30,765 nucleotides of DNA from Planctomycetota bacterium (GCA_023432465.1 JAEYUO010000118.1:1-30765), one strand, 5' to 3'; shown: positions 1 to 8,372, counted from the stretch's first letter. Numbers and translations are program-made. The notes: generated by a model from the letters alone, not told the origin.

Positions 1-2
1 GG

Positions 3-1892
3 GGAAAGGTGATGATCATCGCGGATGCGAAGATCGACGGCATCGCCATGTCGCTGCGGTACGAGAAGGGGCGGCTGGTGCAGGCGCTGACGCGCGGCGA
101 TGGGGCGAAGGGGGATGATGTCACGGCGAACGTGCGGACGATCCGGTCGTTGCCGCTGAAGCTCGAAGGTGGGGGGGGCAGGGGTGTGCCGGAGGTGCTG
201 GAGATTCGCGGGGAGGTGTTCTTCCCGCTGAAAGAGTTTGAGCGGGTGAACGCCGAGCGCGAAGCGGCGGGGGATGACTTGTTTCTGAACCCAAGGAACG
301 CCGCGGCGGGAACGCTGAAGCAGCTTGACCCGAAAATCACGGCATCGCGGCGGCTGGGGTTCGTGGCGCATGGCAAGGGGGAGATCAGCGGCAAGGCGGG
401 CGGGTTCGCATCTTCGCACTCGGAGTTCCTCGAGAAGCTCAAGGCTCTGGGCGTGCCGGTGAACTCGCCGCTGGCGCACACGGCGGACATCAAGAAGATC
501 ATCGCGGCGATCGAGAAGTTCGACGAGGTTCGGCACAAGCAGCAGTACGCGACCGATGGCGTGGTGGTGCGTGTGGATTCGTTTGCGCAGCAGGAGGAGT
601 TGGGGTTCACCTCGAAGGTGCCGCGGGCGTTTGTGGCGTACAAGTATCCGGCGGAGCGGAAGACGACGGTGCTGAAGCACGTTGACTATCAGGTGGGGAA
701 GACGGGGAAGATCACGCCGCGGGCGGTAATGGAGCCGGTGCTGCTGGCGGGGACGGTTGTACAGCACGCGACGCTGCACAACTTCGGGCGGATCCTGGAT
801 GCATCGACCGATCCGGACAACCCGACTGCGCCGCGGACGGACATCCGCATCGGCGACACTGTGTTTGTTGAGAAGGCGGGGGAGATCATTCCGTATGTCG
901 CGGGGGTGGAGATCGGGAAGGCACGCGGCAAAAAGAAGATCGAGCCGCCGACGCAGTGCCCTGAGTGCAAGGGGCCGGTGGAACTTGAGCCGCCGGAGGC
1001 GAACGACGACCCGAAGCTTGAGACCGCGCGCCGGTGTGTGAACCCGGAGTGCCCGGCGCAGATCCGCGAGCGGATCATCTGGTTCGCGGGGCGGCGACAG
1101 ATGGATATCGAGGGGCTGGGGGAGAAGACGGTCGATCAGATCATCACGACCGGGACCATCCCGCTTCGGTCGTTCTCGGATGTGTTCCACCTGCACGAGC
1201 ATCGGGACAAGCTGCTGGAACTGGAACGCATGGGGGAGAAGAAGGTGGACAACCTGCTGGCAGGGATCGAGGATGCGAAAGGGCGCGGGATGGCGCGGGT
1301 GCTGGCGGGGATGGGGATCCGGCACGTGGGGGATTCGACGGCGAAGGCGTTGGCGCGGCAGTTCGCGGATGTCGATGCGCTGCTGGCGGCGGAGGAGTGG
1401 CAGCTTCGGCCGAAGGATGCGGCGGGGAACAAGGCGGAGCGAGAGAAGTATGGGCTGCCGAGCGACCCGAAGGACCTTCCGGAGACTGGTCTGGGCAAGC
1501 TGACTGCGCCTGTGGTGCACGACTACCTGCACAGCAAGATGGCAAGGCACACGTTCGCGGAACTGCGGAAGGCAGGGGTTGACCTGAGCAGCCATGAGTT
1601 CGCCGCGGCGAAGGCACGGGCGGCAGCGGTGAAGAAGGGGGGCGGGGGGGACAATCCGTTTGCGGGGAAGACCATTGTCATCACCGGCACGCTTGAGAAC
1701 TTCGAGCGGGAGGAACTGAAGGCGAGGCTTGAGGGCTTCGGGGCGAAAGTGTCGGGGAGTGTGTCCAAGAACACGGACTTTGTGATCGTGGGGGAGAACG
1801 CGGGGAGCAAACTGGCCAAGGCAAACGAGCTCGGAGTTGAAACTTGGGATGAGGCCCGGCTTTTGAAGGCCCTGGAGAAGGCCGATGCATAG
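3..1892 (+). CDS. ligA: NAD-dependent DNA ligase LigA (5' end outside window)
   Basis: Seals nicks in duplex DNA using NAD+ in replication and repair. The frame is open to the left edge, so about 110 N-terminal residues (the Ia domain and start of the adenylation domain) are missing; the GTG at 9 is internal. Numbering from position 9, the AMP-accepting lysine is K8 in DAKIDG, followed by TRGDG at 28-32. An OB fold follows, then a four-cysteine zinc finger (C317, C320, C343, C348), helix-hairpin-helix repeats from about 365 to 450, and a C-terminal BRCT domain from about 550 (KTIVITGTL). The stop is TAG. The residue two before the catalytic lysine is Asp where E. coli LigA has Glu113, a conservative change. 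Family assignment is very secure. The next gene begins close to or overlapping the stop. Confidence 0.97.
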   Translation, partial: GKVMIIADAKIDGIAMSLRYEKGRLVQALTRGDGAKGDDVTANVRTIRSLPLKLEGGGGRGVPEVLEIRGEVFFPLKEFERVNAEREAAGDDLFLNPRNAAAGTLKQLDPKITASRRLGFVAHGKGEISGKAGGFASSHSEFLEKLKALGVPVNSPLAHTADIKKIIAAIEKFDEVRHKQQYATDGVVVRVDSFAQQEELGFTSKVPRAFVAYKYPAERKTTVLKHVDYQVGKTGKITPRAVMEPVLLAGTVVQHATLHNFGRILDASTDPDNPTAPRTDIRIGDTVFVEKAGEIIPYVAGVEIGKARGKKKIEPPTQCPECKGPVELEPPEANDDPKLETARRCVNPECPAQIRERIIWFAGRRQMDIEGLGEKTVDQIITTGTIPLRSFSDVFHLHEHRDKLLELERMGEKKVDNLLAGIEDAKGRGMARVLAGMGIRHVGDSTAKALARQFADVDALLAAEEWQLRPKDAAGNKAEREKYGLPSDPKDLPETGLGKLTAPVVHDYLHSKMARHTFAELRKAGVDLSSHEFAAAKARAAAVKKGGGGDNPFAGKTIVITGTLENFEREELKARLEGFGAKVSGSVSKNTDFVIVGENAGSKLAKANELGVETWDEARLLKALEKADA

Positions 1893-1965
1893 CGGCAGCG
1901 AGTTCGCCATTACGGGTATGGGTCTCAGGCGGCTCCGTGGGTCTGATAACCGCATCGATGACGAC

Positions 1966-2499
1966 ATGCAGAACGTTGAGTACAAAGCCGAGCTGCGCGA
2001 CCCAGACCTTGGGCGGACGATCTGCGGGGCGATCGGCGCGGGGTGGGTGGCGACGTTCCAGCAGGTCGATACGTATTACCGCGTGCCGGATGCGCGGCTG
2101 AAGAAGCGCGAGACCGAGGGCCACCCGACCGAGTGGGTGTTTTATCAGCGGGCCTCGCGGGCGCGGCCGAAACTCAGCACGTTCACGATCTATCCCGAGG
2201 CGATGGCCAAGGAACGGTTCGGCAGCACGCCGCTGCCGGTGTGGTGCGTCGTCAAGAAATCGCGGTCGCTGTATTTGAGCCGCGACGGCGTGCGGATTCA
2301 CCTCGACCATGTCGAGGGGCAGGGGTGGTTCATCGAGTTTGAGGCGCTGATCTGTCCGGAGCGGAACCTCGCGAAGTGCCACGAAGCGATCGACGGGTTG
2401 CGGCGGGCGTTTGCACCTGCGCTGGGGGAGCCGATCGCGTGCGGCTATGCCGACCTGATCGCGGCGGAGATCTCTGAGGGAACCGCCGAATCGGCGTGA
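1966..2499 (+). CDS. CYTH-domain protein (class IV adenylate cyclase / triphosphatase-like)
   Basis: A 177-residue CYTH (triphosphate tunnel metalloenzyme) domain protein. Visible family marks are the N-terminal VEYKAEL (E5 and K7 of the ExK signature), VDTYYRV at 34-40, RLKKRE at 44-49, and charged strands later on (VRIHLDHVEG, FIEFEAL). CYTH proteins bind a triphosphate inside a beta-barrel; members include class IV adenylate cyclases, thiamine triphosphatases and inorganic triphosphatases, and the sequence alone does not say which. The start is uncertain. An ATG at 1885 overlaps the ligA stop and would suit translational coupling but adds 27 residues with no family likeness. ATG 1966 places the ExK motif near the N-terminus as usual. 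Neither has a clear ribosome binding site. Probably co-transcribed with ligA. Confidence 0.8.
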   Translation: MQNVEYKAELRDPDLGRTICGAIGAGWVATFQQVDTYYRVPDARLKKRETEGHPTEWVFYQRASRARPKLSTFTIYPEAMAKERFGSTPLPVWCVVKKSRSLYLSRDGVRIHLDHVEGQGWFIEFEALICPERNLAKCHEAIDGLRRAFAPALGEPIACGYADLIAAEISEGTAESA

Positions 2500-2553
2500 G
2501 GCGGGGCGGACGAGGGATCGACGACATTTTGAATCTGCTGGCCCTGTTCTCCA

Positions 2554-2584
2554 CAGCGGGTGCTCCTCCGTTTGGAGACCGCTG
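2554..2584 (+). other. Stem-loop in the leader of the topoisomerase VI gene
   Basis: CAGCGG (2554-2559) pairs with CCGCTG (2579-2584), and inside it CTCC (2563-2566) pairs with GGAG (2574-2577), giving a ten-pair hairpin with a small bulge. It lies about 100 bases before the topoisomerase start in a 187-base gap that holds no gene. There is no T run after it, so it is a weak terminator candidate; it may simply be leader structure. Confidence 0.35.
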
Positions 2585-2686
2585 GACGTGTGCCAATTGG
2601 CGGCCGAAAGCCGGCGCGAGGTGCCGTGCGACCTCGGAGGCGGATATCCTGTCGCGAATCTGGAGCGCCAGCCAAGGAGGGCCCGC

Positions 2687-5188
2687 GTGAGCCAAGCCGC
2701 ACTATTGGAACCTGTCGAAGAAATGGCCGCGAAACCACGTCGTACGGACAAGCCCGCATCTTCCAGGACCGCGGGGGGTGGCCGCGCGACGGCGGAGACG
2801 ATGGCGACGAAGCAGCGAGATATCGCTGTGTCGGAGTTCTTTGCCAAGAACCGTCACCTGCTGGGATTTGACAATCCGCGGAAGGCTCTGCTGACGACCG
2901 TCAAGGAGGCGGTCGATAACTCGCTGGATGCGTGCGAAGAGGGCGGAATCCTGCCGGACATCACGGTGGTGATCGAGGACCTGCAGCCGGATCGCCCGGC
3001 CTCGGCGAAGAGTTCGCGGTACCGCATCACGACGGTTGATAACGGGCCGGGCATCGTGCGTGCGCAGGTAGAGAACGTGTTCGGGCGGCTGCTCTTTGGG
3101 TCGAAGTTCCACCGGCTCAAGATGTCGCGCGGGCAGCAGGGCATTGGTATTTCAGCCGCGGGCATGTATGGGTTGATCACCACCGGCAAGCCGATGCTGA
3201 TCCAGACGCGTCCGAAGGCGAACAAGCCGGCTCACCACATCGAGCTGGCGATGAACACGAAGACCAACCGCGCTGAGGTGACGGTTGATGAGGAGACGGA
3301 TGACTTTCCGTTGCGGCGGCTGCGGGAGCTGTCCAAGGACATCCGCGAGCTGGCGGATCGGGGAGAGTTCCTGAGCTCGGCAGCGTATCCGACGGGCACG
3401 AGCGTGACGATCGAGCTGGAGGGGAAGTATCAGCGCGGCCGCGGCAGCGTGGATGAGTTCCTGGAGCTGACGGCGATCGCGAACCCGCACGCGCGGATCA
3501 CGCTGGTGCGGCCGACGCGGATCACGGAGGAGGATGCGGATGAGGCCCCGCTGCTGAAGGGCAAGGGCAAGGCCGCTCCCGCGGCGATCCGGACGGTGAA
3601 CGCGGATGAGGATGAGACTGGCAAGGGCGCGGGGGCGGAGCCTGCACCATCCGGGCCAGCGGTGCAGACATCGAAGGCGAAGGTGGAGATCACGCAGGAC
3701 CTGGGGTCGGTGGTGGTGTTCCCGCGAGCGGTGAACGAGCTTCCGCCGGAGACGAAGGAGATCCAGCCGCATCCGCGCGGGGTGGAGCTTGGCACGCTCT
3801 TGCAGATGCTCAAGGACTACGAGGTCTCGCATCGCGGCGAGACGCTGTACAACTTCTTGCAGGACCAGTTCTGCCGCGTGTCGGCGAGCACGGCGGGGAG
3901 CTTCTGTGAGAAGATCGGTGTGACGAGCCGCACGAAGGTTTCGTCGATTGAGTCTGAGCAGGCGGAGAAGCTGTACAAGGTGTTCCAGGATGCGAAGCTT
4001 GCGCCGCCGCCGACGGATTGTCTTGCGCCGATCGGCGTGCGGCAGTTGCTCGCGGGCATGTTGAAGGGGGTTCGGGCGGAGTTTTATGCCGCGAGCTCGC
4101 GCGAGGCGGCCGTTTATCGCGGCAGGCCGTTCCTGATCGAGGCGGCGATCGCGTTTGGCGGGGACCTGCCGGCGGATGACTCATCGCGGGTGATCCGGTT
4201 TGCCAATCGCGTGCCGCTGTTGTATCAGCAGTCGGCGTGTTCGAGCTTCAAGGCGGTGGCGGAGACGAACTGGCGGAACTATGACCTTCAGCAGCCGCGG
4301 GGCGGCGTGCCGGCGGGCCCGCTGGTGATCATGATCCACATGGCGAGCGTGTGGGTGCCGTTCACGAGCGAGAGCAAGGAAGCGATCGCGGATTATGACG
4401 AGATCCGCAAGGAGATGAAGCTTGCGCTGATGGAGTGTGGGCGGAAGCTGGGGACGTATCTGCGCAAGCGGATGAAGATGCGGCGCGAGAGCGAGCGGCG
4501 GGACGTGTTTGAGCGGTACATCGGAGAGATCACGCAGGCGATCAACGCGATCAACGGTGTCGAGGCGAAGAAGCTGTATGACACGTTGCTGGCGCAGGCG
4601 CGGAAGCGGACGGCGATTGCGGATGTGGAGCTTGATGAGGATGGGAAGGTCAAGAAGGCTCGGGAGGAGGAGGATGCGGATGAGGAGGGCGTGATCATCG
4701 TTCCGGCGGCGGGGTCGGGACTTTCCTCTGGCGCGGGCAGCGAAGAAGATGCAGGCGGCGCGGCCGCGGGAGCTTCGGCCGGAAGGGGGAAGGGACGGGG
4801 CAAGGCGTCGGACCCGTTTGCGGTGTCGAAGGCGGAGGCGGCGATGCTGAAGGTGGCATCGCTGCGGGGCGGGGACGATGATGATCAGCCGCCGTTGATT
4901 GATACGGCGGAGGTGAAACGACTGAACCAGAAGGGAAAGACGCCGGGGGCTGGGAAGAAGGCTTCGAACGCGAACGGCGCGAAGGACTCGAAGGGTGGGA
5001 AGGCTGGAGCTGGGGGCGCGGTGAAGCCTGCTGCGCGCGAGGCGAAGCCGGGGGCGATATCGAAGGCTGCGACAAAGACGGCTTCTGATCCGGCCGCGGT
5101 GGCGAAGCCGGAGGGGAAGGGCAAGCCGAAGCTGCGACTGGTGAATGGGAAGCTGGTGCCGGTGGATCAGGGGCCTGGGTTGTTCTGA
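2687..5188 (+). CDS. top6B: DNA topoisomerase VI subunit B (type IIB, ATPase subunit)
   Basis: ATP-binding subunit of topoisomerase VI, which with the Spo11-like A subunit passes one duplex through another. The start is GTG 2687, six bases after a near-perfect AAGGAGG (2674-2680); the frame is open further upstream but lacks such a site. The 833-residue product has the GHKL/Bergerat ATPase motifs: EAVDN (74-78), DNGPGI (118-123) and GQQGIGIS (149-156). A helix-two-turn-helix region and a transducer domain follow, including VPFTSESKEAIA. Archaeal B subunits are about 530 residues. The excess here is an acidic/Gly-Ala-rich insertion near residues 280-337 and a Lys/Ala/Gly-rich tail of about 185 residues. 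No A subunit is encoded in the window. Topoisomerase VI is chiefly archaeal and plant and scattered in bacteria, so transfer in the lineage's past is likely (inference). Confidence 0.93.
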   Translation: MSQAALLEPVEEMAAKPRRTDKPASSRTAGGGRATAETMATKQRDIAVSEFFAKNRHLLGFDNPRKALLTTVKEAVDNSLDACEEGGILPDITVVIEDLQPDRPASAKSSRYRITTVDNGPGIVRAQVENVFGRLLFGSKFHRLKMSRGQQGIGISAAGMYGLITTGKPMLIQTRPKANKPAHHIELAMNTKTNRAEVTVDEETDDFPLRRLRELSKDIRELADRGEFLSSAAYPTGTSVTIELEGKYQRGRGSVDEFLELTAIANPHARITLVRPTRITEEDADEAPLLKGKGKAAPAAIRTVNADEDETGKGAGAEPAPSGPAVQTSKAKVEITQDLGSVVVFPRAVNELPPETKEIQPHPRGVELGTLLQMLKDYEVSHRGETLYNFLQDQFCRVSASTAGSFCEKIGVTSRTKVSSIESEQAEKLYKVFQDAKLAPPPTDCLAPIGVRQLLAGMLKGVRAEFYAASSREAAVYRGRPFLIEAAIAFGGDLPADDSSRVIRFANRVPLLYQQSACSSFKAVAETNWRNYDLQQPRGGVPAGPLVIMIHMASVWVPFTSESKEAIADYDEIRKEMKLALMECGRKLGTYLRKRMKMRRESERRDVFERYIGEITQAINAINGVEAKKLYDTLLAQARKRTAIADVELDEDGKVKKAREEEDADEEGVIIVPAAGSGLSSGAGSEEDAGGAAAGASAGRGKGRGKASDPFAVSKAEAAMLKVASLRGGDDDDQPPLIDTAEVKRLNQKGKTPGAGKKASNANGAKDSKGGKAGAGGAVKPAAREAKPGAISKAATKTASDPAAVAKPEGKGKPKLRLVNGKLVPVDQGPGLF

Positions 5189-5302
5189 GGCGTTCGTCCC
5201 GCCTTACGTCGAGACCCGACAGCCAACGTTTTGCGAGCTGCAACGAGGAGCGGGAGCAGTCCGACCTCCTTCGCCGTTCGGGAGGAGCGGTGGCGAATTC
5301 GG

Positions 5303-5325
5303 CTCAAGCGTGTGAACAGCTTGAG
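5303..5325 (+). promoter_or_regulatory. Inverted repeat on the -35 box, candidate operator
   Basis: A perfect 7-bp inverted repeat, CTCAAGC (5303-5309) and GCTTGAG (5319-5325), separated by 9 bases. The right arm overlaps the -35 hexamer of the promoter for the nucleotidyltransferase/winged-helix cassette. That position suits repression by the cassette's own DNA-binding protein, as known for AbiEi antitoxins. The regulatory role is inference; the symmetry is directly visible. Confidence 0.45.
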
Positions 5326-5349
5326 TTGATAGGTCGATATTCGTATACT
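5321..5349 (+). promoter_or_regulatory. Sigma-70-type promoter of the nucleotidyltransferase cassette
   Basis: TTGAGT (5321-5326), a 17-base spacer, then TATACT (5344-5349): four of six and five of six consensus bases at ideal spacing. Transcription would begin near 5356, only about five bases before the ATG at 5361, so the mRNA would be leaderless or nearly so. No ribosome binding site precedes the ATG, which agrees. Confidence 0.65.
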
Positions 5350-5360
5350 GCTGGTGTCAT

Positions 5361-5921
5361 ATGAGACCCCTCGACCGCCAATCCCTGACTGGTGCGCTCG
5401 CCGCGGTGGGTGCGGAACTTGCTCGACAAGCGGGCCCGGGGCGCGTGCGCATTGTCATCGCGGGGTCGACAGCGGGGCTGCTGGCTCGACTACTCAAGGC
5501 GGCGAGGGTTACCGGAGACTGCGACGTTCTCTGGCTGGGTGATGAGGCGACATGGCTCCGGGTTGAGTCCGCCGCGGCGGCCGTTGCCAAGAAGATGGAC
5601 CTTCCACCCAACTGGCTGAATCGCGCTGTTTCGATGTGGGCTTGGTGCCTGCCGCTTGGATGGTCGGAGCGGTGCGAGCACGTCGGGACGTTTGATGCGC
5701 TCGACGTCTTCCGTATCGGGCGGATCGACCTGATTGCGTCCAAGGTGATGAGTTCGCCCAAACGTCCGCACGACCTTGAGGACCTTCGAGACTTGAGAGC
5801 AACGGGTGAGGAGTTGAGCTTCGTCGAGCAGCACATCGATCGACTGGAGGCGGAGGATCTGGATCGGCGTGAGTTCGCCGATCAGCGGGCCGTGCTGCGG
5901 AGTCTTCGGGGTGGTGCATGA
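5361..5921 (+). CDS. Nucleotidyltransferase-fold protein (DUF6036/AbiEii-like)
   Basis: A 186-residue protein with the outline of a minimal nucleotidyltransferase: a glycine motif AGSTAG at 34-39, then TGDCDVLWL with T51, D53 and D55 as the metal-binding acidic pair, and a C-terminal LIASKV (125-130) followed by RPHDLEDLRDL (135-145). The last two elements recall the K...R.DxxDL pattern of AbiEii- and DUF6036-type proteins. Known relatives act as type IV or related toxins by transferring nucleotides to tRNA or other targets; activity here is not shown. The ATG at 5361 follows a promoter almost directly. The stop overlaps the next start by four bases (ATGA, 5918-5921), so the two proteins are translationally coupled. 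In AbiE systems the regulator gene comes first; here it comes second. Exact family membership is uncertain, the fold call is fairly sure. Confidence 0.65.
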   Translation: MRPLDRQSLTGALAAVGAELARQAGPGRVRIVIAGSTAGLLARLLKAARVTGDCDVLWLGDEATWLRVESAAAAVAKKMDLPPNWLNRAVSMWAWCLPLGWSERCEHVGTFDALDVFRIGRIDLIASKVMSSPKRPHDLEDLRDLRATGEELSFVEQHIDRLEAEDLDRREFADQRAVLRSLRGGA

Positions 5922-6652
5922 TCAAGCGCTCACAGCCATCTCTCATTTCTCGGTGGGCCCGGATCGGTGTTCTGCTGCATGCCGCGCCCGCCGCGGAGAC
6001 GCCGGACATTGAACGGCTGCTGCTCGAATCTGCTCGCGAAGCGCCGGCCAATGTCCGAGTCCTCACGATTGCGGTCTCGTGGCTCGTGGCGTATGGCCCA
6101 TTGGTTGCGAGGCACCGCTTGCGGCGGCTTGCCGCTACGGAACTGTCAGGCGAGTTCCAACCGATTCTCGGGTTGATACTTGACACGGCGGTCGCGCTTG
6201 GCGCTCCACGTGAGTTGTCGATCGTGACGGAGTTGTGCCGTGTCGCAGCGCCTCCGCGACCGCTTGCAGCAACCCAGCGTGCCGATGCGTCGTTGACGGA
6301 ACTCGCCGAGCGCACCGCATCACCGCTCGCTCGCACGTGGGGAGTGCTGGTGCCGGAGATCCTGCCGCGGCCGGAGCTGCTGCGGCCCGCAACATGGGTG
6401 CTGGCGAACAACCCGGGTCTTCGCGATCGTGCGCTGCGGAAGGGCGATCTTCGGTGCAGCATCCTCGAGGCGCTCCGGATCGATGCCGGCGGCCGCGCCG
6501 GATCGGAGGCCGAACTCGCAAGGCTCTGCGGAGCAACGCGCGCTGCGGTGCGGAAGGCGCTCGATGCGCTTGTGCGTGAGGGAGAGGTGGTCGTTCACCC
6601 ACAGGCGAGCAATCGACGTGATCACGCGATCATGGTTCGGGAAGCGGCGTAG
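5918..6652 (+). CDS. Winged-helix DNA-binding protein paired with the nucleotidyltransferase
   Basis: A 244-residue protein. The N-terminal 165 residues are mostly helical and not recognised. Residues about 179-241 look like a winged helix-turn-helix: LRCSILEALR, then SEAELARLCGATRAAVRKAL as the helix-turn-helix, and LVREGEVVVHP as the wing. The gene shares an ATGA overlap with the preceding nucleotidyltransferase gene, so it is surely co-translated with it. By analogy with AbiEi-type antitoxins it may bind the inverted repeat at 5303-5325 and repress the operon, and could neutralise its partner; this is inference. It could equally be a plain transcription regulator with the nucleotidyltransferase as an effector. 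It ends convergently 77 bases from the catalase gene. Confidence 0.6.
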   Translation: MIKRSQPSLISRWARIGVLLHAAPAAETPDIERLLLESAREAPANVRVLTIAVSWLVAYGPLVARHRLRRLAATELSGEFQPILGLILDTAVALGAPRELSIVTELCRVAAPPRPLAATQRADASLTELAERTASPLARTWGVLVPEILPRPELLRPATWVLANNPGLRDRALRKGDLRCSILEALRIDAGGRAGSEAELARLCGATRAAVRKALDALVREGEVVVHPQASNRRDHAIMVREAA

Positions 6653-6673
6653 CACACACGTGTCGGTTATGAA

Positions 6674-6706
6674 AGCGGCGGACCCCAACCATGGGAGCCC
6701 GCCGCT
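6674..6706 (-). terminator. Stem-loop between convergent genes, probable terminator
   Basis: AGCGGCGG (6674-6681) pairs perfectly with CCGCCGCT (6699-6706) across a 17-base loop. It lies between the convergent ends of the winged-helix gene (6652) and the catalase gene (6730). Read on the minus strand it is followed by TTCATAA, a poor T run, so it may serve the catalase transcript weakly or act with Rho. Confidence 0.5.
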
Positions 6707-6729
6707 GAACCGGCTTGTGGGTGTGAGGA

Positions 6730-8262
6730 TTAGACCTTGAGTGCGGCCGCGGCCTTGGCTTCGACGGTCGGGCCGTGCTGCGCTGCGGCCTGCATCATCG
6801 CGGCCATGTCGATGCCGAGGTGCTTGGCGACGCGGGTGCCGTAGTCGGGGTCAGCGCGGAAGAAGTGGCAGAGCTGGCGCATCTGGACTTCCTTGCGGGC
6901 CTGGCCGAGGCCGCCGGCGATGCGGCGCGTGAGGCGGTCCTTCTGACCGTCATCGAAGAGGCGGTAGAGGTTGCCGGGCTGGGTGTAGTCATCGTGATCG
7001 ACGGTCGAGTCGAAGCGATCGACGATAGTCTCGCCGAGCTTCCAGGCCGGATCGGCGAAGGCGGGCTCGGGCTTGGGGGCGGTCGGGATGCTGTTGGGCC
7101 AGTAGCTGGGCGCGGAGCCATACTCGCCGAGGGTGGACTGCCCATCGCGGATGTAGTTCATCACGGGGCAGCGGGGCTTGTTAACGGGCACCTGGTGGTG
7201 GTTGACGCCGAGGCGGTGGAGGTGGGTGTCGGCGTAGGACATGAGGCGGGCCTGGAGCATCTTGTCGGGAGAGGGCCCGATGCCGGGGACGAGCGCGCTG
7301 GGCTTGAACGCGGCCTGCTCGACTTCGGCGAAGTAGTTCTCGGGGTTGCGGTTGAGCTCCATCTCGCCGACTTCGATGAGCGGGAACTCGCCGTGCGGCC
7401 AGACCTTGGTGAGGTCGAAGGGGTTCCAGCGGAAGGTGTCGGCCTGGGCCTGGGTCATGATCTGCACGCAGACGCGCCACTTGGGGAAGTCGCCCTTGGC
7501 GATCGAGTCGAAGAGGTCGCGTTGGTGGCTCTCGCGGTCGTTGCCGATGAGCTTGGCGGCATCATCGTCGGTCATGTTCTTGATGCCCTGCTTGGACTTG
7601 AAGTGGAACTTGCACCAGACACGCTCGCCTTGAGCATTGATGAGCGAGTAAGTGTGGCTGCCGAAGCCGTGGAGGTGGCGGTAGCTCTGCGGGATGCCGC
7701 GATCGGAGAAGAGGATGGTGACCTGGTGGAGGCTTTCGGGGCAGAGGGACCAGAAGTCCCACTGCATGTCCATGTTGCGCAGGTTGGTCTGGGGGTGTCG
7801 CTTCTGCGTGTGGATGAACATCTGGAACTTGTAGGGATCGCGGACGAAGAAGACGGGGGTGTTGTTGCCGACGAGGTCCCAGTTGCCCTCATCGGTGTAG
7901 AACTTGATGGCGAAGCCGCGGACATCGCGCTCGGCATCGGCCGCGCCGCGCTCGCCGGCGACGGTGGAGAAGCGAAGGAAGAGCTCGGTCTTCTTGCCGA
8001 CCTTGCTGAAGATCGAGGCGCGGGAGTACTTGCTGAGGTCCTTGGTGACGGTGAAGGTGCCGTATGCGCCGCTGCCCTTGGCGTGGACGACGCGCTCGGG
8101 GATGCGTTCACGGTTGAAGTGCTGCATCTGCTCGAGGAGCGCGACATCCTGCATGAGGACGGGGCCGCGGGGCCCGGCGGTGAGGGCCTGCTGGACGCCG
8201 ATGGGCGCGCCGTTGGCGGTGGTGAGGATGGGGCAGTTTTCGCCGTTTTGGTGGGTGCTCAT
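6730..8262 (-). CDS. katA: Monofunctional haem catalase
   Basis: Disproportionates hydrogen peroxide to water and oxygen. The 510-residue product has the small-subunit catalase architecture: the distal His60 in RVVHAKGSGAYG, the distal Asn in LVGNNTPVFF (N133/N134), long conserved runs such as FRWNPFDLTKVWPHGEFP, and the proximal haem-ligand Tyr343 in RLMSYADTHLHRLG. One position in this signature is Leu where many catalases have Arg (THRHRLG). No signal peptide is present, so the enzyme is cytoplasmic. GAAAGGA (8270-8276 on the minus strand) precedes the ATG at good spacing. It is transcribed divergently from oxyR, 145 bases away, with a consensus-like promoter next to an OxyR-like site, so peroxide induction is very likely. 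Assignment is certain; the symbol is generic. Confidence 0.97.
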   Translation of the reverse strand: MSTHQNGENCPILTTANGAPIGVQQALTAGPRGPVLMQDVALLEQMQHFNRERIPERVVHAKGSGAYGTFTVTKDLSKYSRASIFSKVGKKTELFLRFSTVAGERGAADAERDVRGFAIKFYTDEGNWDLVGNNTPVFFVRDPYKFQMFIHTQKRHPQTNLRNMDMQWDFWSLCPESLHQVTILFSDRGIPQSYRHLHGFGSHTYSLINAQGERVWCKFHFKSKQGIKNMTDDDAAKLIGNDRESHQRDLFDSIAKGDFPKWRVCVQIMTQAQADTFRWNPFDLTKVWPHGEFPLIEVGEMELNRNPENYFAEVEQAAFKPSALVPGIGPSPDKMLQARLMSYADTHLHRLGVNHHQVPVNKPRCPVMNYIRDGQSTLGEYGSAPSYWPNSIPTAPKPEPAFADPAWKLGETIVDRFDSTVDHDDYTQPGNLYRLFDDGQKDRLTRRIAGGLGQARKEVQMRQLCHFFRADPDYGTRVAKHLGIDMAAMMQAAAQHGPTVEAKAAAALKV

Positions 8263-8343
8263 GTGGTGGTCCTTTCGCGTGGCTCACTGCGGGGCCGCGA
8301 CGGGGTGGCGGCGGGGGGGCATGAACCGGGGTTTATTCGGAAC

Positions 8344-8372
8344 ACCATACCGGAGTATGGCATAGACGTCAA
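8344..8372 (-). promoter_or_regulatory. Catalase gene promoter
   Basis: On the minus strand: TTGACG (8367-8372), a 17-base spacer, then TATGGT (8344-8349). Both hexamers are close to consensus at ideal spacing. A perfect palindrome, CCATAC-CGGA-GTATGG (8345-8360), covers the -10 region. Transcription would start near 8337, giving a leader of about 75 bases that contains the ribosome binding site. Confidence 0.65.

Noticed and set aside
2588..2686. Upstream in-frame extension of the topoisomerase VI B gene
   Set aside because: The added residues show no family likeness, while GTG 2687 follows AAGGAGG at ideal spacing.
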